Shown one piece after another: positions 15,209 through 24,338 of a stretch of 64,000 bases of DNA (position 1 is its first letter; each line of letters begins with the position of its first letter). A program made the translations under genes and the position numbers. The notes below the pieces were generated by a model. That model had not been told where the DNA came from. It saw nothing but the letters and a program-made list of their open reading frames with translations, and did no database searches. The DNA comes from Clostridiales bacterium. GTDB taxonomy: Bacteria > Bacillota > Clostridia > Oscillospirales > Oscillospiraceae. The stretch spans positions 867,501 to 931,500 of the forward strand of contig CP107216.1 in assembly GCA_025757645.1 (NCBI GenBank). The letters run 5' to 3'.

Positions 15209-16053
15209 ACTGGAAAACGTATCTGAAAAAGAAAGGCGCGCGCGTCGGCGCGATCGTGGTCGCGGTCGTGCTCGTGCTCGCGCTGATCGCCGGGGCGCTC
15301 GGCGGCAAGGCGGGATTCCTCACGAATCTCGACGGCATCGTGCGCGCGCCGCTGCAGAAGGCCGCGACCGTCACGGCGCAGTGGCTCGAGAGCATCTACG
15401 GCTACATTTATAAATATGACCAGCTCCGGGCCGAAAACGAGCAGCTACGCACGCAGCTGGCCGAGGCTCAGGCGCAGGCGCGTGAAGGGCAGGAGGCGAT
15501 CGCGGAAAACGAGCGCTATCGTGACCTGCTGGGCTTCACGCAGCGGCACACGGACTTCGAGCTCGAGCCCGCGAACGTCGTGTCCTACGGCGCGTCGAAC
15601 TGGTCGAGCACGCTCACGCTCAGCAAGGGCAGCGACAGCGGCATCGAGGTCGGCGACTGCGTCATGAACGAGTCCGGCGCGCTCGTCGGTCAGGTCATCG
15701 AGACCGGCAGCACCTGGGCGACCGTGCGCACGGTCATCGACGTGGATATGAGCGTCGGCGGCTATGTCAGCGGCAGCGGCGCGACGGCCATGGTCCTCGG
15801 CGACTTCACGCTCATGCAGCAGGGCTGCGCCCGCTTCGGCTATCTGGCCGAGGGCATGAGCATCTTCACCGGCGACACCGTGCTCACGTCCGGCAAGGGA
15901 GGCGCGTTCCCGGCGGGCCTCGTTGTCGGCACGATCACGGACGTGCGCACCGAGGCCGGCGGCCAGCAGACCTACGGCGTCATCACGCCTGCGTGTGACC
16001 TCGGCGAGCTGCTGCAGGTGTTCGTCATCAAAGACTTTGACGTGGTGAGCTGA
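15205..16053 (+). CDS. mreC: Rod shape-determining protein MreC
   Basis: Bitopic membrane protein of the elongasome that couples MreB filaments to the wall-synthesis PBP. Start is TTG at 15205, overlapping the maf stop, with GGGAG ten bases upstream. The resulting 282 residues begin (M)NWKTYLKKKGARVGAI and contain one transmembrane helix at about 13-34, a coiled coil at about 60-105 (YDQLRAENEQLRTQLAEA) and the MreC beta-barrel core thereafter, e.g. SGALVGQVIETGSTWATV. An upstream in-frame ATG at 15160 lies inside maf and would add a non-conserved stretch before the membrane anchor. Confidence 0.93.
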   Translation: MNWKTYLKKKGARVGAIVVAVVLVLALIAGALGGKAGFLTNLDGIVRAPLQKAATVTAQWLESIYGYIYKYDQLRAENEQLRTQLAEAQAQAREGQEAIAENERYRDLLGFTQRHTDFELEPANVVSYGASNWSSTLTLSKGSDSGIEVGDCVMNESGALVGQVIETGSTWATVRTVIDVDMSVGGYVSGSGATAMVLGDFTLMQQGCARFGYLAEGMSIFTGDTVLTSGKGGAFPAGLVVGTITDVRTEAGGQQTYGVITPACDLGELLQVFVIKDFDVVS

Positions 16054-16054
16054 C

Positions 16055-16570
16055 ATGTGGGCCGATCTCATCAACAAGGATAAGGTACACCGCGTGCTCT
16101 GGTGCGCGCTGTACATGGCCGTGACGCTCCTGCTGCAGAACACGGTCTTTGCGCACATTGCGCTCTTCGGCGTGCACGCCATGTTCGTGCCGGCAGTCGT
16201 TGTGGCGGTCGGCGTGTTCGAGGGCGGCACGTGGGGCGCGGTGTTCGGCCTCATCGCGGGCTATTTTGGCGCCATGGGCTACCCCGGCACGGGGATGCTC
16301 TTCGCCGTGCTCTTCGCGGTCATCGGCTTCGGCGCCGGTATGCTCGCGCAGTATCTCATCAACAACAGCCTGCTGCCGTTTCTCGTGACGTGCCTGGCTG
16401 CGTTTCTGCTCACGGCCTTTTGCCAGATGTTCCGCCTGTGGATCTTCCACGGCGCGTCGTTCTGGCGGCTGCTGGCCGTGGCGCTGGGGCAGAGCGTGTT
16501 TTCGCTGCCGCTCGCCATCCCGTATTACTATATCAGCCGTGCGTTTCACCGCCGGCGTGCCCTGCGCTGA
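16055..16570 (+). CDS. mreD: Rod shape-determining protein MreD
   Basis: Integral membrane elongasome component, 171 residues with about five hydrophobic helices. MreD has little sequence signature. Assignment rests on size, hydropathy, the stretch LLLQNTVFAHIALFGVHAMF typical of its first helix region, and its exact place between mreC (stop two bases upstream) and a class B PBP. No mreB is present in this window. Confidence 0.85.
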   Translation: MWADLINKDKVHRVLWCALYMAVTLLLQNTVFAHIALFGVHAMFVPAVVVAVGVFEGGTWGAVFGLIAGYFGAMGYPGTGMLFAVLFAVIGFGAGMLAQYLINNSLLPFLVTCLAAFLLTAFCQMFRLWIFHGASFWRLLAVALGQSVFSLPLAIPYYYISRAFHRRRALR

Positions 16571-16608
16571 GCCTGCCAGCGCGCCCGACCCCCGAAAGGA
16601 TCTTCGCC

Positions 16609-18675
16609 ATGGAAAAACCCATCAAACCCGGCCGCGTCACCGCGCTCGCGTGCATCCTTATGCTGCTCGTGATCGTGTTCGTCGTCGCGCTCTATAAGCT
16701 GCAGATCGTCGACGGCAAGGCGTATTATGAGGAAAACCGCAACAGCGTCGCCAGCTCCCAGACCGTGGAGGCCGCGCGCGGCAGCATCCTCGACCGCTAC
16801 GGCCACGTGCTCGTGTCGAACACGAGCTGCAATAACCTCGTCTTCAATCCCGACGACCTCTTCGAGCAGGACGATCCGAACGGCATCCTCCTGCAGATGG
16901 CGCGCACCGTCGCCGCCTGCGGCGACACGTATGTCGACGAGCTGCCGATCACGGCCGAGCCCCCGTTCGAGTACACGGACATGAACGACACGCAGCGCAC
17001 CCAGCTCAAGGGCTTCCTCAAATACGCCGGCCTCGACGAGGAGGCCACGGCCGTGGAGCTCATGAGCTACTGCCGCGAAAAGTTTGAGATCAACAACAAC
17101 TATTCCGCGGCCGATATGCGCATCATCGCCGGCCTGCGCTACTCGATCAAGACGCGCTATATCGACAAGCTCTACCTGCCGGACTATGTCTTCGTTCAGG
17201 GCGCGAGCATGGAGCTCATCACGTCGCTGAAGGAAAATAACGTCCCCGGCTTCGAGGTCACGGTGTCCTATACGCGCCAGTACCACACGAATCTCGCGGC
17301 GCACCTGCTCGGCTACACGGGCAAGATGAACGCCGAGGAATACACGACCTATAAGACCCAGGGCTACCCCATGAGCGCGACCGTCGGCAAGGACGGGGCC
17401 GAGCTCGCCTTTGAGAAATACCTCCACGGCACGAACGGCACGGCCATCGTGACGAAAAACGCATCCGGCACCGTCACCGGCACGACGTACACCAAAGAGC
17501 CGGAGCCGGGCGATCAGGTCAGCCTCACGATCGACCTCGATCTGCAGGCGGCGGCCGAGCAGTCGCTGACCAGAGGCATCGAGAACATGAAGTCCAAGTC
17601 GACGGAAACCAGCGATGCCGTCGGCGGCGGCGCGCTCGTGGCGGTCGATGTCGCCACCGGCCAGCCGCTGGCCATCGCCAACTATCCGACGTTCGACCTG
17701 CAGACGCTCTTTCAGAGTCAGGAGAGCTACGACGCCGTCAAGGACGCCGAGAACGAGCCGCTGTTCAACCGTGCGCTGCTCGGCCAGTATTCTCCCGGCT
17801 CGACGTTCAAGCCCTGCACGGCCATCGCCGGCCTGACCGAGGGTGTCATCACCACCGGCACGCGCATCCAGTGCACCGGCACGTTCCGCAAGTATGAGGA
17901 CACCGGCTACGCCCCCAAGTGCTGGATCGCCTCGTCCGGCGCGACGCACGGCAATGACAATGTCACCGAGGCCATCCGCGACTCGTGCAACATCTTCTTC
18001 TACACCGTCGGCGACAGTCTGCCGATCGACACGCTCGCGCGCTATGCCGCGGCCTTCGGTCTCGGCGAGCACACCGGCATCGAGCTGCCGGAGAGCACCG
18101 GCCAGATGGCCACGGAGGCCGTGAAGAAAAAGCTCGAGAACACGAACTGGTACGTCGGCGACTCGCTGCAGGCGGCCATCGGCCAGTCGTACAGCCTGTT
18201 CACGCCGCTGCAGTTGGCGGAGTACTGCGCCACGATCGCAAACGGCGGCACGCGCCACAGCGCGTCCATCCTGAAGTCCGTGCGCAGCTACGACGGCAGC
18301 GAGCTCATTTACGAAAATCAGGCCGAGGTGCTCAGCGCCGTCGAGACCAGCGACTATAACTGGGCCGCTGTGCAAAAGGGCATGTACCTCGTCGCCAATG
18401 ACCGCGCCGGCAGCGCGTATGAGACCTTCGGCGACTACGGCGTGAAGGTCGCCGCCAAGACCGGCACCGCCCAGCTCGGCGACAACCAGGTCAACAACGC
18501 CATTTTCATCTGCTACGCACCGTATGACAATCCCAAGGTCGCCGTGGCGGTCGTCGTGGAGCACGGCAGCGCCGGCGCTTCCATCGCGTCCATCGCGCGC
18601 GATTTTCTCGACGCATATTTCACCGTCAAGACCGTCGACACCGCCCCCGAGAGCGAGCTCTCGCTGCTGCAGTGA
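16609..18675 (+). CDS. Penicillin-binding protein 2 (class B, elongation transpeptidase)
   Basis: Membrane-anchored D,D-transpeptidase that cross-links peptidoglycan during cell elongation. The 688 residues have one N-terminal transmembrane helix (about 10-30). A PBP dimerisation/pedestal region begins near EAARGSILDRYG. The transpeptidase domain has SxxK at Ser398 (PGSTFKP), SxN at Ser459 (DSCNIF) and KTG at Lys617 (AKTGTAQ). The ATG at 16609 is preceded by GAAAGGA. The same frame stays open upstream through mreD but only as a shadow. Forms the end of the mreCD-PBP2 morphogenesis block. Confidence 0.95.
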   Translation: MEKPIKPGRVTALACILMLLVIVFVVALYKLQIVDGKAYYEENRNSVASSQTVEAARGSILDRYGHVLVSNTSCNNLVFNPDDLFEQDDPNGILLQMARTVAACGDTYVDELPITAEPPFEYTDMNDTQRTQLKGFLKYAGLDEEATAVELMSYCREKFEINNNYSAADMRIIAGLRYSIKTRYIDKLYLPDYVFVQGASMELITSLKENNVPGFEVTVSYTRQYHTNLAAHLLGYTGKMNAEEYTTYKTQGYPMSATVGKDGAELAFEKYLHGTNGTAIVTKNASGTVTGTTYTKEPEPGDQVSLTIDLDLQAAAEQSLTRGIENMKSKSTETSDAVGGGALVAVDVATGQPLAIANYPTFDLQTLFQSQESYDAVKDAENEPLFNRALLGQYSPGSTFKPCTAIAGLTEGVITTGTRIQCTGTFRKYEDTGYAPKCWIASSGATHGNDNVTEAIRDSCNIFFYTVGDSLPIDTLARYAAAFGLGEHTGIELPESTGQMATEAVKKKLENTNWYVGDSLQAAIGQSYSLFTPLQLAEYCATIANGGTRHSASILKSVRSYDGSELIYENQAEVLSAVETSDYNWAAVQKGMYLVANDRAGSAYETFGDYGVKVAAKTGTAQLGDNQVNNAIFICYAPYDNPKVAVAVVVEHGSAGASIASIARDFLDAYFTVKTVDTAPESELSLLQ

Positions 18676-18708
18676 CGGCCCCTGACCAGACAGAGAGGAG
18701 TTATCCAT

Positions 18709-19110
18709 ATGAACATTGCACTCATCGCTGACGACGGCAAGAAGGAACTCATGGTCCAGTTCTGCATCGCATACTGCGGCATTTTGGCCAAGCACGACCT
18801 GAGCTCGACGTTTACGACTGGGCGGCTCATCTCCGAAGCCACCGGCCTGAAGGTCCGCACCTACCTGCACTCGGCGCAGGGCTGCCAGCAGCTCGACGCG
18901 CGCATCAGCTATAACGAGATCGACCTCGTGCTGTTTTTCTGCGACGCCGAGAGCGGCCATTTTGACGAGGTCAACCGCATGGCGCGCCTGTGCGACCAGC
19001 GGCAGATCCCGTTTGCCAGCAACGTGGCCACGGCCGAGGTGCTCATTCTGGGCCTGAGCCGCGGCGACCTCGACTGGCGCGACATCGTCAACCCGAAAAA
19101 GAAATTGTAA
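18709..19110 (+). CDS. Methylglyoxal synthase-like protein with altered active site
   Basis: Clearly an MgsA homologue: IALIADDGKKELMVQF, LISEATGL and SNVATAEVLI line up with Bacillus MgsA, and the 133-residue length fits. MgsA converts dihydroxyacetone phosphate to methylglyoxal as a phosphate-starvation bypass. Key residues differ here. The phosphate-binding TGTTG reads TFTTG, the SGP(L/M)GGDQQ loop reads HSAQGCQQ so the catalytic Asp (Asp71 in E. coli) is Cys, and the His corresponding to E. coli His19 is Asp. His98- and Asp101-type residues seem retained (GHFDE). It may therefore not be an active synthase. It sits between the PBP2 and hisS genes in the same operon. Confidence 0.8.
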   Translation: MNIALIADDGKKELMVQFCIAYCGILAKHDLSSTFTTGRLISEATGLKVRTYLHSAQGCQQLDARISYNEIDLVLFFCDAESGHFDEVNRMARLCDQRQIPFASNVATAEVLILGLSRGDLDWRDIVNPKKKL

Positions 19111-19133
19111 GCCCGAAAGGAATCATCATCACC

Positions 19134-20492
19134 ATGGACAAGATCAAACCCCGCACCCTGTCCGGCTTCATGGAGCTGCCGCCGGACAAGCAGGTGCAGA
19201 TGGACAAAATGCGCGCCGTTCTGGCCGAGACCTACGCCCGCTACGGCTTCACCCCGCTCGACACGCCCGCCATCGAGGCGGCCGAGGTGCTGCTGGCCAA
19301 GGGCGGCGGCGAGACGGAAAAGCAGATCTACCGTTTCACGAAGGGCGACAGCGACCTCGCCCTGCGTTTTGACCTCACGGTGCCGCTGGCGAAGTACGTC
19401 GCGGCCAATTACGGCCAGCTCACGTTCCCGTTCCGCCGCTATCAGATCGGCAAGGTCTGGCGCGGCGAGCGCGCGCAGCGCGGCCGCTTCCGCGAGTTTT
19501 ATCAGGCGGATATCGACATCATCGGCGACGGTGCGCTCGATATTTTGAACGAGGCCGAGATCCCGGCCATCATCTACGACACATTCACGCGCCTGGGCCT
19601 GCACCGCTTTCGCATCCGCGTGAACAACCGCAAGGTGCTCAACGGCTTTTTCGCCATCCTCGGCCTGAGCGAGCAGGCGGGCGATGTGCTGCGCACCATC
19701 GACAAGCTCGACAAGATCGGCGCGGACAAGGTGCGCGAGCTGCTCACCGACACCTGCGGCGTCACGGGCGAAAACGCGGACGAGATCCTGCGCTTCATCG
19801 CCTGCCCGGGCACGAGCGCGGACAAGCTCGCCTTTCTCGAGCAGTACCGCGGCCGGAACGAGACATTCGATACCGGCCTCGACGAGCTGCGCACCGTCGT
19901 GGGCTACCTGCCCGCGTTCGGCGTCCCGGAGGAGAACTTCGAGCTCGACCTCACGATCGCGCGCGGCCTCGATTACTACACCGGCACGGTGTACGAGACC
20001 GTTCTGCTCGACCATCCCGAGGTCGGCAGCATCTGCTCCGGCGGGCGCTACGACGACCTCGCGGGGTACTATACGAACAAGTCCCTGCCCGGCGTCGGCA
20101 TCTCCATCGGCCTGACGCGCCTGTTTTACATCCTGCAGGAGCAGAACATGATCTCCGACGCCGTGCTCACCGCGCCGGCGGATGTGCTCATCCTGCCGAT
20201 GACGGACGACCTGTCCGCGGCCGTGGCGCTGGCGTCCGAACTGCGCGCCGGCGGCCTTCGCGTGCAGATCTACAGCGAGAAGAAGAAGTTCAAGGCCAAG
20301 ATCGGCTATGCCGACAAGCTCGGCATCCCGTTTGTGATCTTCCTCGGTGAGGATGAGGTCGCGCAGCACGTTTGCGCGCTCAAGAACATGGCCACCGGCG
20401 TGCAGGAGGCCGTGACGCAGGAGACTGCGCTCGAGACCATCCGCGCGGAGATCGCCCGCCGCAGCGCCGGCGCAATTTTGCGCGAGCCGTGA
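19134..20492 (+). CDS. hisS: Histidine-tRNA ligase
   Basis: Class II aminoacyl-tRNA synthetase charging tRNA-His. The 452 residues contain motif 2 (FRRYQIGKVWRGER...RFREFYQADID), the histidine-specific loop LDLTIARGLDYYTGTVYE and motif 3 (GVGISIGLTRLF), followed by the anticodon-binding domain. Start at 19134; the ribosome site GAAAGGA is ten bases upstream. Adjacent to aspS, a frequent hisS-aspS pairing in Gram-positive bacteria. No T-box leader is visible upstream, consistent with its internal position in a longer transcript. Confidence 0.97.
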   Translation: MDKIKPRTLSGFMELPPDKQVQMDKMRAVLAETYARYGFTPLDTPAIEAAEVLLAKGGGETEKQIYRFTKGDSDLALRFDLTVPLAKYVAANYGQLTFPFRRYQIGKVWRGERAQRGRFREFYQADIDIIGDGALDILNEAEIPAIIYDTFTRLGLHRFRIRVNNRKVLNGFFAILGLSEQAGDVLRTIDKLDKIGADKVRELLTDTCGVTGENADEILRFIACPGTSADKLAFLEQYRGRNETFDTGLDELRTVVGYLPAFGVPEENFELDLTIARGLDYYTGTVYETVLLDHPEVGSICSGGRYDDLAGYYTNKSLPGVGISIGLTRLFYILQEQNMISDAVLTAPADVLILPMTDDLSAAVALASELRAGGLRVQIYSEKKKFKAKIGYADKLGIPFVIFLGEDEVAQHVCALKNMATGVQEAVTQETALETIRAEIARRSAGAILREP

Positions 20493-20559
20493 CCCGGTAA
20501 ACCCACCGCCGCCGCACCGCCGGAGGCGATATTCGATAGAAAGAAAGGGAATCAGGAGT

Positions 20560-22353
20560 ATGTTTCAGTCCCGCACACACACTTGCAACGAGCTGCGGCT
20601 CGAAAACGCCGGCGAGCAGGTCCGCATCGTCGGCTGGATGGAAAATGTCCGCGAGGTCGGGCAGAATTTTGCCTTCGTCGTCGTCCGCGATTTTTACGGC
20701 ACGACCCAGGTCGTCATTGAGACCGAGGACATGATGAAGGTCGTCAAGTCGCTCAACAAGGAGTCCACCATCGCCGTGGAGGGCACCGTGCGCGAGCGCG
20801 CGAGCAAAAACCCCAAGCTGCCCACCGGCGACATTGAGGTCGTGCCCACGAAGATCGAGGCGCTCGGCCGCTGCCGCTACAACGAGCTGCCGTTCGAGAT
20901 CAACCGCAGCCGCGACGCCGACGAGGCGCTGCGCCTGAAGTACCGCTATCTCGACCTGCGCAACCCCGCCGTGAAGAAAAACATCATCCTCCGCTGCCAG
21001 GTGGTGGCCGCGCTGCGCGCCGCCATGACCGAGCACGGCTTCCTCGAGATCACGACGCCCATCCTCACGGCCTCCAGCCCCGAGGGCGCGCGCGACTATC
21101 TCGTGCCCGCGCGCAAGCACCCCGGCAAGTTCTACGCGCTGCCGCAGGCGCCGCAGCAGTTCAAGCAGCTGCTCATGACGGCGGGCTTTGACCGCTATTT
21201 CCAGATCGCCCCGTGCTTCCGCGACGAGGACGCCCGCGGCGACCGCAGCCCCGGCGAATTCTATCAGCTCGACATGGAGATGGCCTTCGCCACGCAGGAC
21301 GACGTCTTTGCCGTGCTCGAGGACGTGCTCCCGCCGATCTTCGCCAAGTACGGCAAGTATGACATTGCGTCCGAGGCGCCCTTCCGCCGCATCTCCTATC
21401 GTGATGCGATGGAGACCTACGGCTCTGATAAGCCCGACCTGCGCATCGACCTCACCGTGCAGGACATGACGGCGCTCGTCGCCGGCAGCGAGTTTGCGCC
21501 CTTTGCCGCGGGCAACACGGTCAAGGCCGTCGTCGTGCCCGACTGCGCCATGGCGCGCAAGGCCATTGACAAGCTCTGCGCCGACGTGGAGGTACAGGCC
21601 GGCAGCAAGCCTTACTGGTTCAAGGTTGACGAGCAGGGCAGCTTCGCCGGCGGCATCGCCAAATTCCTCACGGACAAGACGGCGGAGATCACCGCGGCCC
21701 TCGGCCTGAAGCCGGGCTGCTTCGTCGGCGTGACGGCCGGCAAAAAGACCGCCGCGCAGAAGGCGGCGGGCGTGCTGCGCACAAAGCTCGGCACGGCCGT
21801 GCCGGGCCACATGGACACCGAGCGGTACGAATTTTGCTGGATCGTCGACTTCCCGATGTACGAGATCGGCGAGGAATCCGGCGAGCTGGAGTTCTGCCAC
21901 AACCCGTTCTCGATGCCGAACGGCGGCCTCGAGATCCTCGAAAAGGCCGAGCGCGGCGAGGTCGATCCGCTCGACATCTACGCCTACCAGTACGACCTCG
22001 TGTGCAACGGCGTCGAGCTCAGCTCCGGCGCGGTGCGCAATCACGACCCCGAGATCATGGTCAAGGCGTTCGAGCTCGTGCGCCTCGGCGAGGACGATGT
22101 CAAGGCCAAGTTCCCGGCCATGTACAACGCCTTCTGCTACGGTGCGCCCCCGCACGCCGGCATCGCCCCGGGCGTGGACCGCATGGTCATGCTCCTTGCG
22201 GGCGAGGACTGCATCCGCGAGATCATTCCGTTCCCGATGAACAAGAACGCGCAGGACGTCATGATGGGCGCGCCCGGCACCGTCGAGCCGCACCAGCTTG
22301 AGGAGCTGCACATCGCCGTCGTCGGCGACACGGAGCCCGATACCGAAGCGTGA
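20560..22353 (+). CDS. aspS: Aspartate-tRNA ligase
   Basis: Class II synthetase charging tRNA-Asp (possibly also tRNA-Asn if the organism uses transamidation). The 597 residues comprise the N-terminal OB-fold anticodon domain (about 1-105), the catalytic core with YRYLDLRNP, QAPQQFKQLLM, CFRDEDARGDRSPGEFYQLD (motif 2) and GIAPGVDRMVMLL (motif 3), plus the bacterial GAD insertion domain (about 290-410). AAAGGGAATCAGGAG precedes the ATG. Normal bacterial length. Confidence 0.97.
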   Translation: MFQSRTHTCNELRLENAGEQVRIVGWMENVREVGQNFAFVVVRDFYGTTQVVIETEDMMKVVKSLNKESTIAVEGTVRERASKNPKLPTGDIEVVPTKIEALGRCRYNELPFEINRSRDADEALRLKYRYLDLRNPAVKKNIILRCQVVAALRAAMTEHGFLEITTPILTASSPEGARDYLVPARKHPGKFYALPQAPQQFKQLLMTAGFDRYFQIAPCFRDEDARGDRSPGEFYQLDMEMAFATQDDVFAVLEDVLPPIFAKYGKYDIASEAPFRRISYRDAMETYGSDKPDLRIDLTVQDMTALVAGSEFAPFAAGNTVKAVVVPDCAMARKAIDKLCADVEVQAGSKPYWFKVDEQGSFAGGIAKFLTDKTAEITAALGLKPGCFVGVTAGKKTAAQKAAGVLRTKLGTAVPGHMDTERYEFCWIVDFPMYEIGEESGELEFCHNPFSMPNGGLEILEKAERGEVDPLDIYAYQYDLVCNGVELSSGAVRNHDPEIMVKAFELVRLGEDDVKAKFPAMYNAFCYGAPPHAGIAPGVDRMVMLLAGEDCIREIIPFPMNKNAQDVMMGAPGTVEPHQLEELHIAVVGDTEPDTEA

Positions 22354-22372
22354 CCCAAAACGATGCGACGGT

Positions 22373-22393
22373 GCCCCGGCGTTCGGCCGGGGC
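22373..22393 (+). other. Intercistronic hairpin aspS-comM without T tract
   Basis: GCCCCGGC-GTTCG-GCCGGGGC. There is no downstream T run, so it is more likely a transcript-stabilising or processing hairpin than a terminator. Confidence 0.4.
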
Positions 22394-22418
22394 TCGTCCG
22401 TGAAAGAAGGCGAGCGGC

Positions 22419-23942
22419 TTGCTGTCCAAAATCCAGTCCCTCGGCTGCCGGGGCGTGACCGGCTACGCGGTCAGCGTAGAGTGCCACGTGTCCAACGGCC
22501 TGCCGGGGTTTGATATCGTCGGCCTGCCGGATGCGGCCGTCAAGGAGGCGCGCGAGCGCGTGCGCAGTGCCATCAAGACCAACGGCATGAAGTTCCCGGT
22601 CAGCCGCCTGACGGTGAACCTCGCCCCGGCGGACACGCGCAAGGCCGGCACGCTCTATGACCTGCCGGTGCTGCTGGGCATCCTGTGCGCCACGGGGGAG
22701 ATCCGCCAGCCGCCGGCCACGGCGGCGTTTCTCGGCGAGGTCAGCCTCGCGGGAGACATCCGCCCCGTCACCGGCGCGCTCACGATGGCGCTCGCGGCCG
22801 AGCAGATCGGCCTCAAGGAGCTCTACGTCCCGGCGGGCAACGCGGCCGAGGCCGCTTTTGCCGACCGCGTGACCGTCTACCCGGTCGAGAACATCGCCCA
22901 ACTCGTGCACCATCTGCGCGGGGACAGGCGCATCGCGCCAAAGACAGCGCCGCGGCTCGAGACCGAGCCGCGCTTCCCGGTCGATTTTGCCGAGGTCAAG
23001 GCGCAGGAGAACGTCAAGCGCGCGCTCGAGGTGGCCGCCGCCGGCGGGCACAACATCCTGCTCATCGGCCCGCCGGGCGCGGGCAAGTCCATGCTCGCCA
23101 AGCGCCTGCCGACCATTCTGCCCGCGATGAACCGCGCCGAAATGATCGAGACCACGCAGGTCTATTCCGTCCTCGGCCTCACGACGCCGGATGACCCCGT
23201 CGTGCGTACCCGGCCGTTTCGCGCGCCGCACCACACGGTGTCGAACGTCGCCATGTCCGGCGGCGGCAGCGCGCTGCAGCCGGGCGAGATGAGTCTGGCG
23301 GACAACGGCGTGCTCTTTCTCGACGAGCTGCCGGAGTTTTCGCCCGCCGTGCTCGAGACGATGCGCCAGCCGCTCGAGGACGGCAGCATCACCATCTCGC
23401 GCGCGAACGGCTCCGTGACGTATCCGAGCCGCTTCATGCTCGTGTGCGCCATGAACCCCTGCAAGTGCGGCTGGTATGGGCATCCTTCTGGCCGCTGCCG
23501 CTGCTCGCCGCGCGACGTGCGCCGTTACCATGCGCGCGTGTCCGGCCCGCTGCTCGACCGCATCGACATCATTGTCGAGGTCCCGGCGCTGGAGTTTGAC
23601 GAGCTCACCGAGCCGTCGGCCGGAGAGCCGTCGCGCGCCATCCGCGCGCGCGTCAACGCCGCCCGCGCCGTGCAGCGCGCCCGCTACGGGGACGACACCA
23701 CCACGACGAACGCCCACATGGGCCCGCGTGCGCTCGCGGAGTTCTGCGCGCTCTCGCCCGAGTGCGAGCAGCTCATGCACCAGGCGTTTGACAGCATGGC
23801 CCTCACCGCCCGCAGCTATGACCGCATCCTGCGCGTCGCGCGCACGATCGCCGATCTCGACGGGGCGCAGACCATCGGCCTTGCGCACCTGGCCGAGGCC
23901 ATCCAGTACCGCACGTATGACTTTTCCGTCGCCGAGCCGTGA
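22419..23942 (+). CDS. comM: YifB/ComM-family Mg-chelatase-like AAA+ ATPase
   Basis: AAA+ protein of the YifB/ComM family; in naturally competent bacteria ComM is a branch-migration helicase for integrating donor DNA. The 507 residues have an N-terminal Lon-protease-like fold (VSVECHVSNGLPGFDIVGLP). The AAA+ core has Walker A LIGPPGAGKSMLAKRL and Walker B LFLDELPEF. A Mg-chelatase C-terminal domain follows, with the CKCGWYGHPSGRCRCS cysteine cluster. Start is TTG at 22419 with a GAAGG-like site upstream. Together with the cinA gene 1.6 kb downstream it hints at DNA-uptake-related functions, though both are widespread. Confidence 0.93.
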   Translation: MLSKIQSLGCRGVTGYAVSVECHVSNGLPGFDIVGLPDAAVKEARERVRSAIKTNGMKFPVSRLTVNLAPADTRKAGTLYDLPVLLGILCATGEIRQPPATAAFLGEVSLAGDIRPVTGALTMALAAEQIGLKELYVPAGNAAEAAFADRVTVYPVENIAQLVHHLRGDRRIAPKTAPRLETEPRFPVDFAEVKAQENVKRALEVAAAGGHNILLIGPPGAGKSMLAKRLPTILPAMNRAEMIETTQVYSVLGLTTPDDPVVRTRPFRAPHHTVSNVAMSGGGSALQPGEMSLADNGVLFLDELPEFSPAVLETMRQPLEDGSITISRANGSVTYPSRFMLVCAMNPCKCGWYGHPSGRCRCSPRDVRRYHARVSGPLLDRIDIIVEVPALEFDELTEPSAGEPSRAIRARVNAARAVQRARYGDDTTTTNAHMGPRALAEFCALSPECEQLMHQAFDSMALTARSYDRILRVARTIADLDGAQTIGLAHLAEAIQYRTYDFSVAEP

Positions 23943-23970
23943 GCCCGGCCCGACAGAAGGGAGCTTCCTC

Positions 23971-24309
23971 ATGTACAACAATAACTACAACTACAACCCC
24001 AACTGGTATCAGCCGCCCGGCCCGCAGCCCGGCAAGCATGAGGCCACCGTCGCCATGGTGCTCGGCATCGTCTCGTGCGCGCTGCTCATCTTCGGCTACA
24101 CGGCGCTCGGCTCGATCGTCACGGGCATCATCGGCCTGATCTATGCCTCCCGCGCCAAGAGCCTCGGCTTCAACGGCACGCCGCGCACCGTCGGCTATGT
24201 CTGCTCGCTCATCGGGCTCATCCTCGGCGTGCTCGTGTGCCTGCTGCTCGTGTGGCTCGGCGCGTGGTCGATCGGCATGTTCATCACGCTCATCGAGCGC
24301 TGCCTGTGA
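23971..24309 (+). CDS. Small DUF4190-like membrane protein
   Basis: A 112-residue protein with a hydrophilic Tyr/Asn/Pro-rich N terminus (MYNNNYNYNPNWYQPPGPQ) and two to three hydrophobic segments at about 28-55 and 75-108. The Asn/Pro-rich tail followed by HEATVAMVLGIVSC is the pattern of DUF4190-type proteins of unknown function. It follows comM by 28 bases with its own GAAGGGAG site and precedes thiI by 29 bases. Confidence 0.75.
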   Translation: MYNNNYNYNPNWYQPPGPQPGKHEATVAMVLGIVSCALLIFGYTALGSIVTGIIGLIYASRAKSLGFNGTPRTVGYVCSLIGLILGVLVCLLLVWLGAWSIGMFITLIERCL

Positions 24310-24338
24310 TATCCTGAAAGAAAAGGAACGAACGATTT

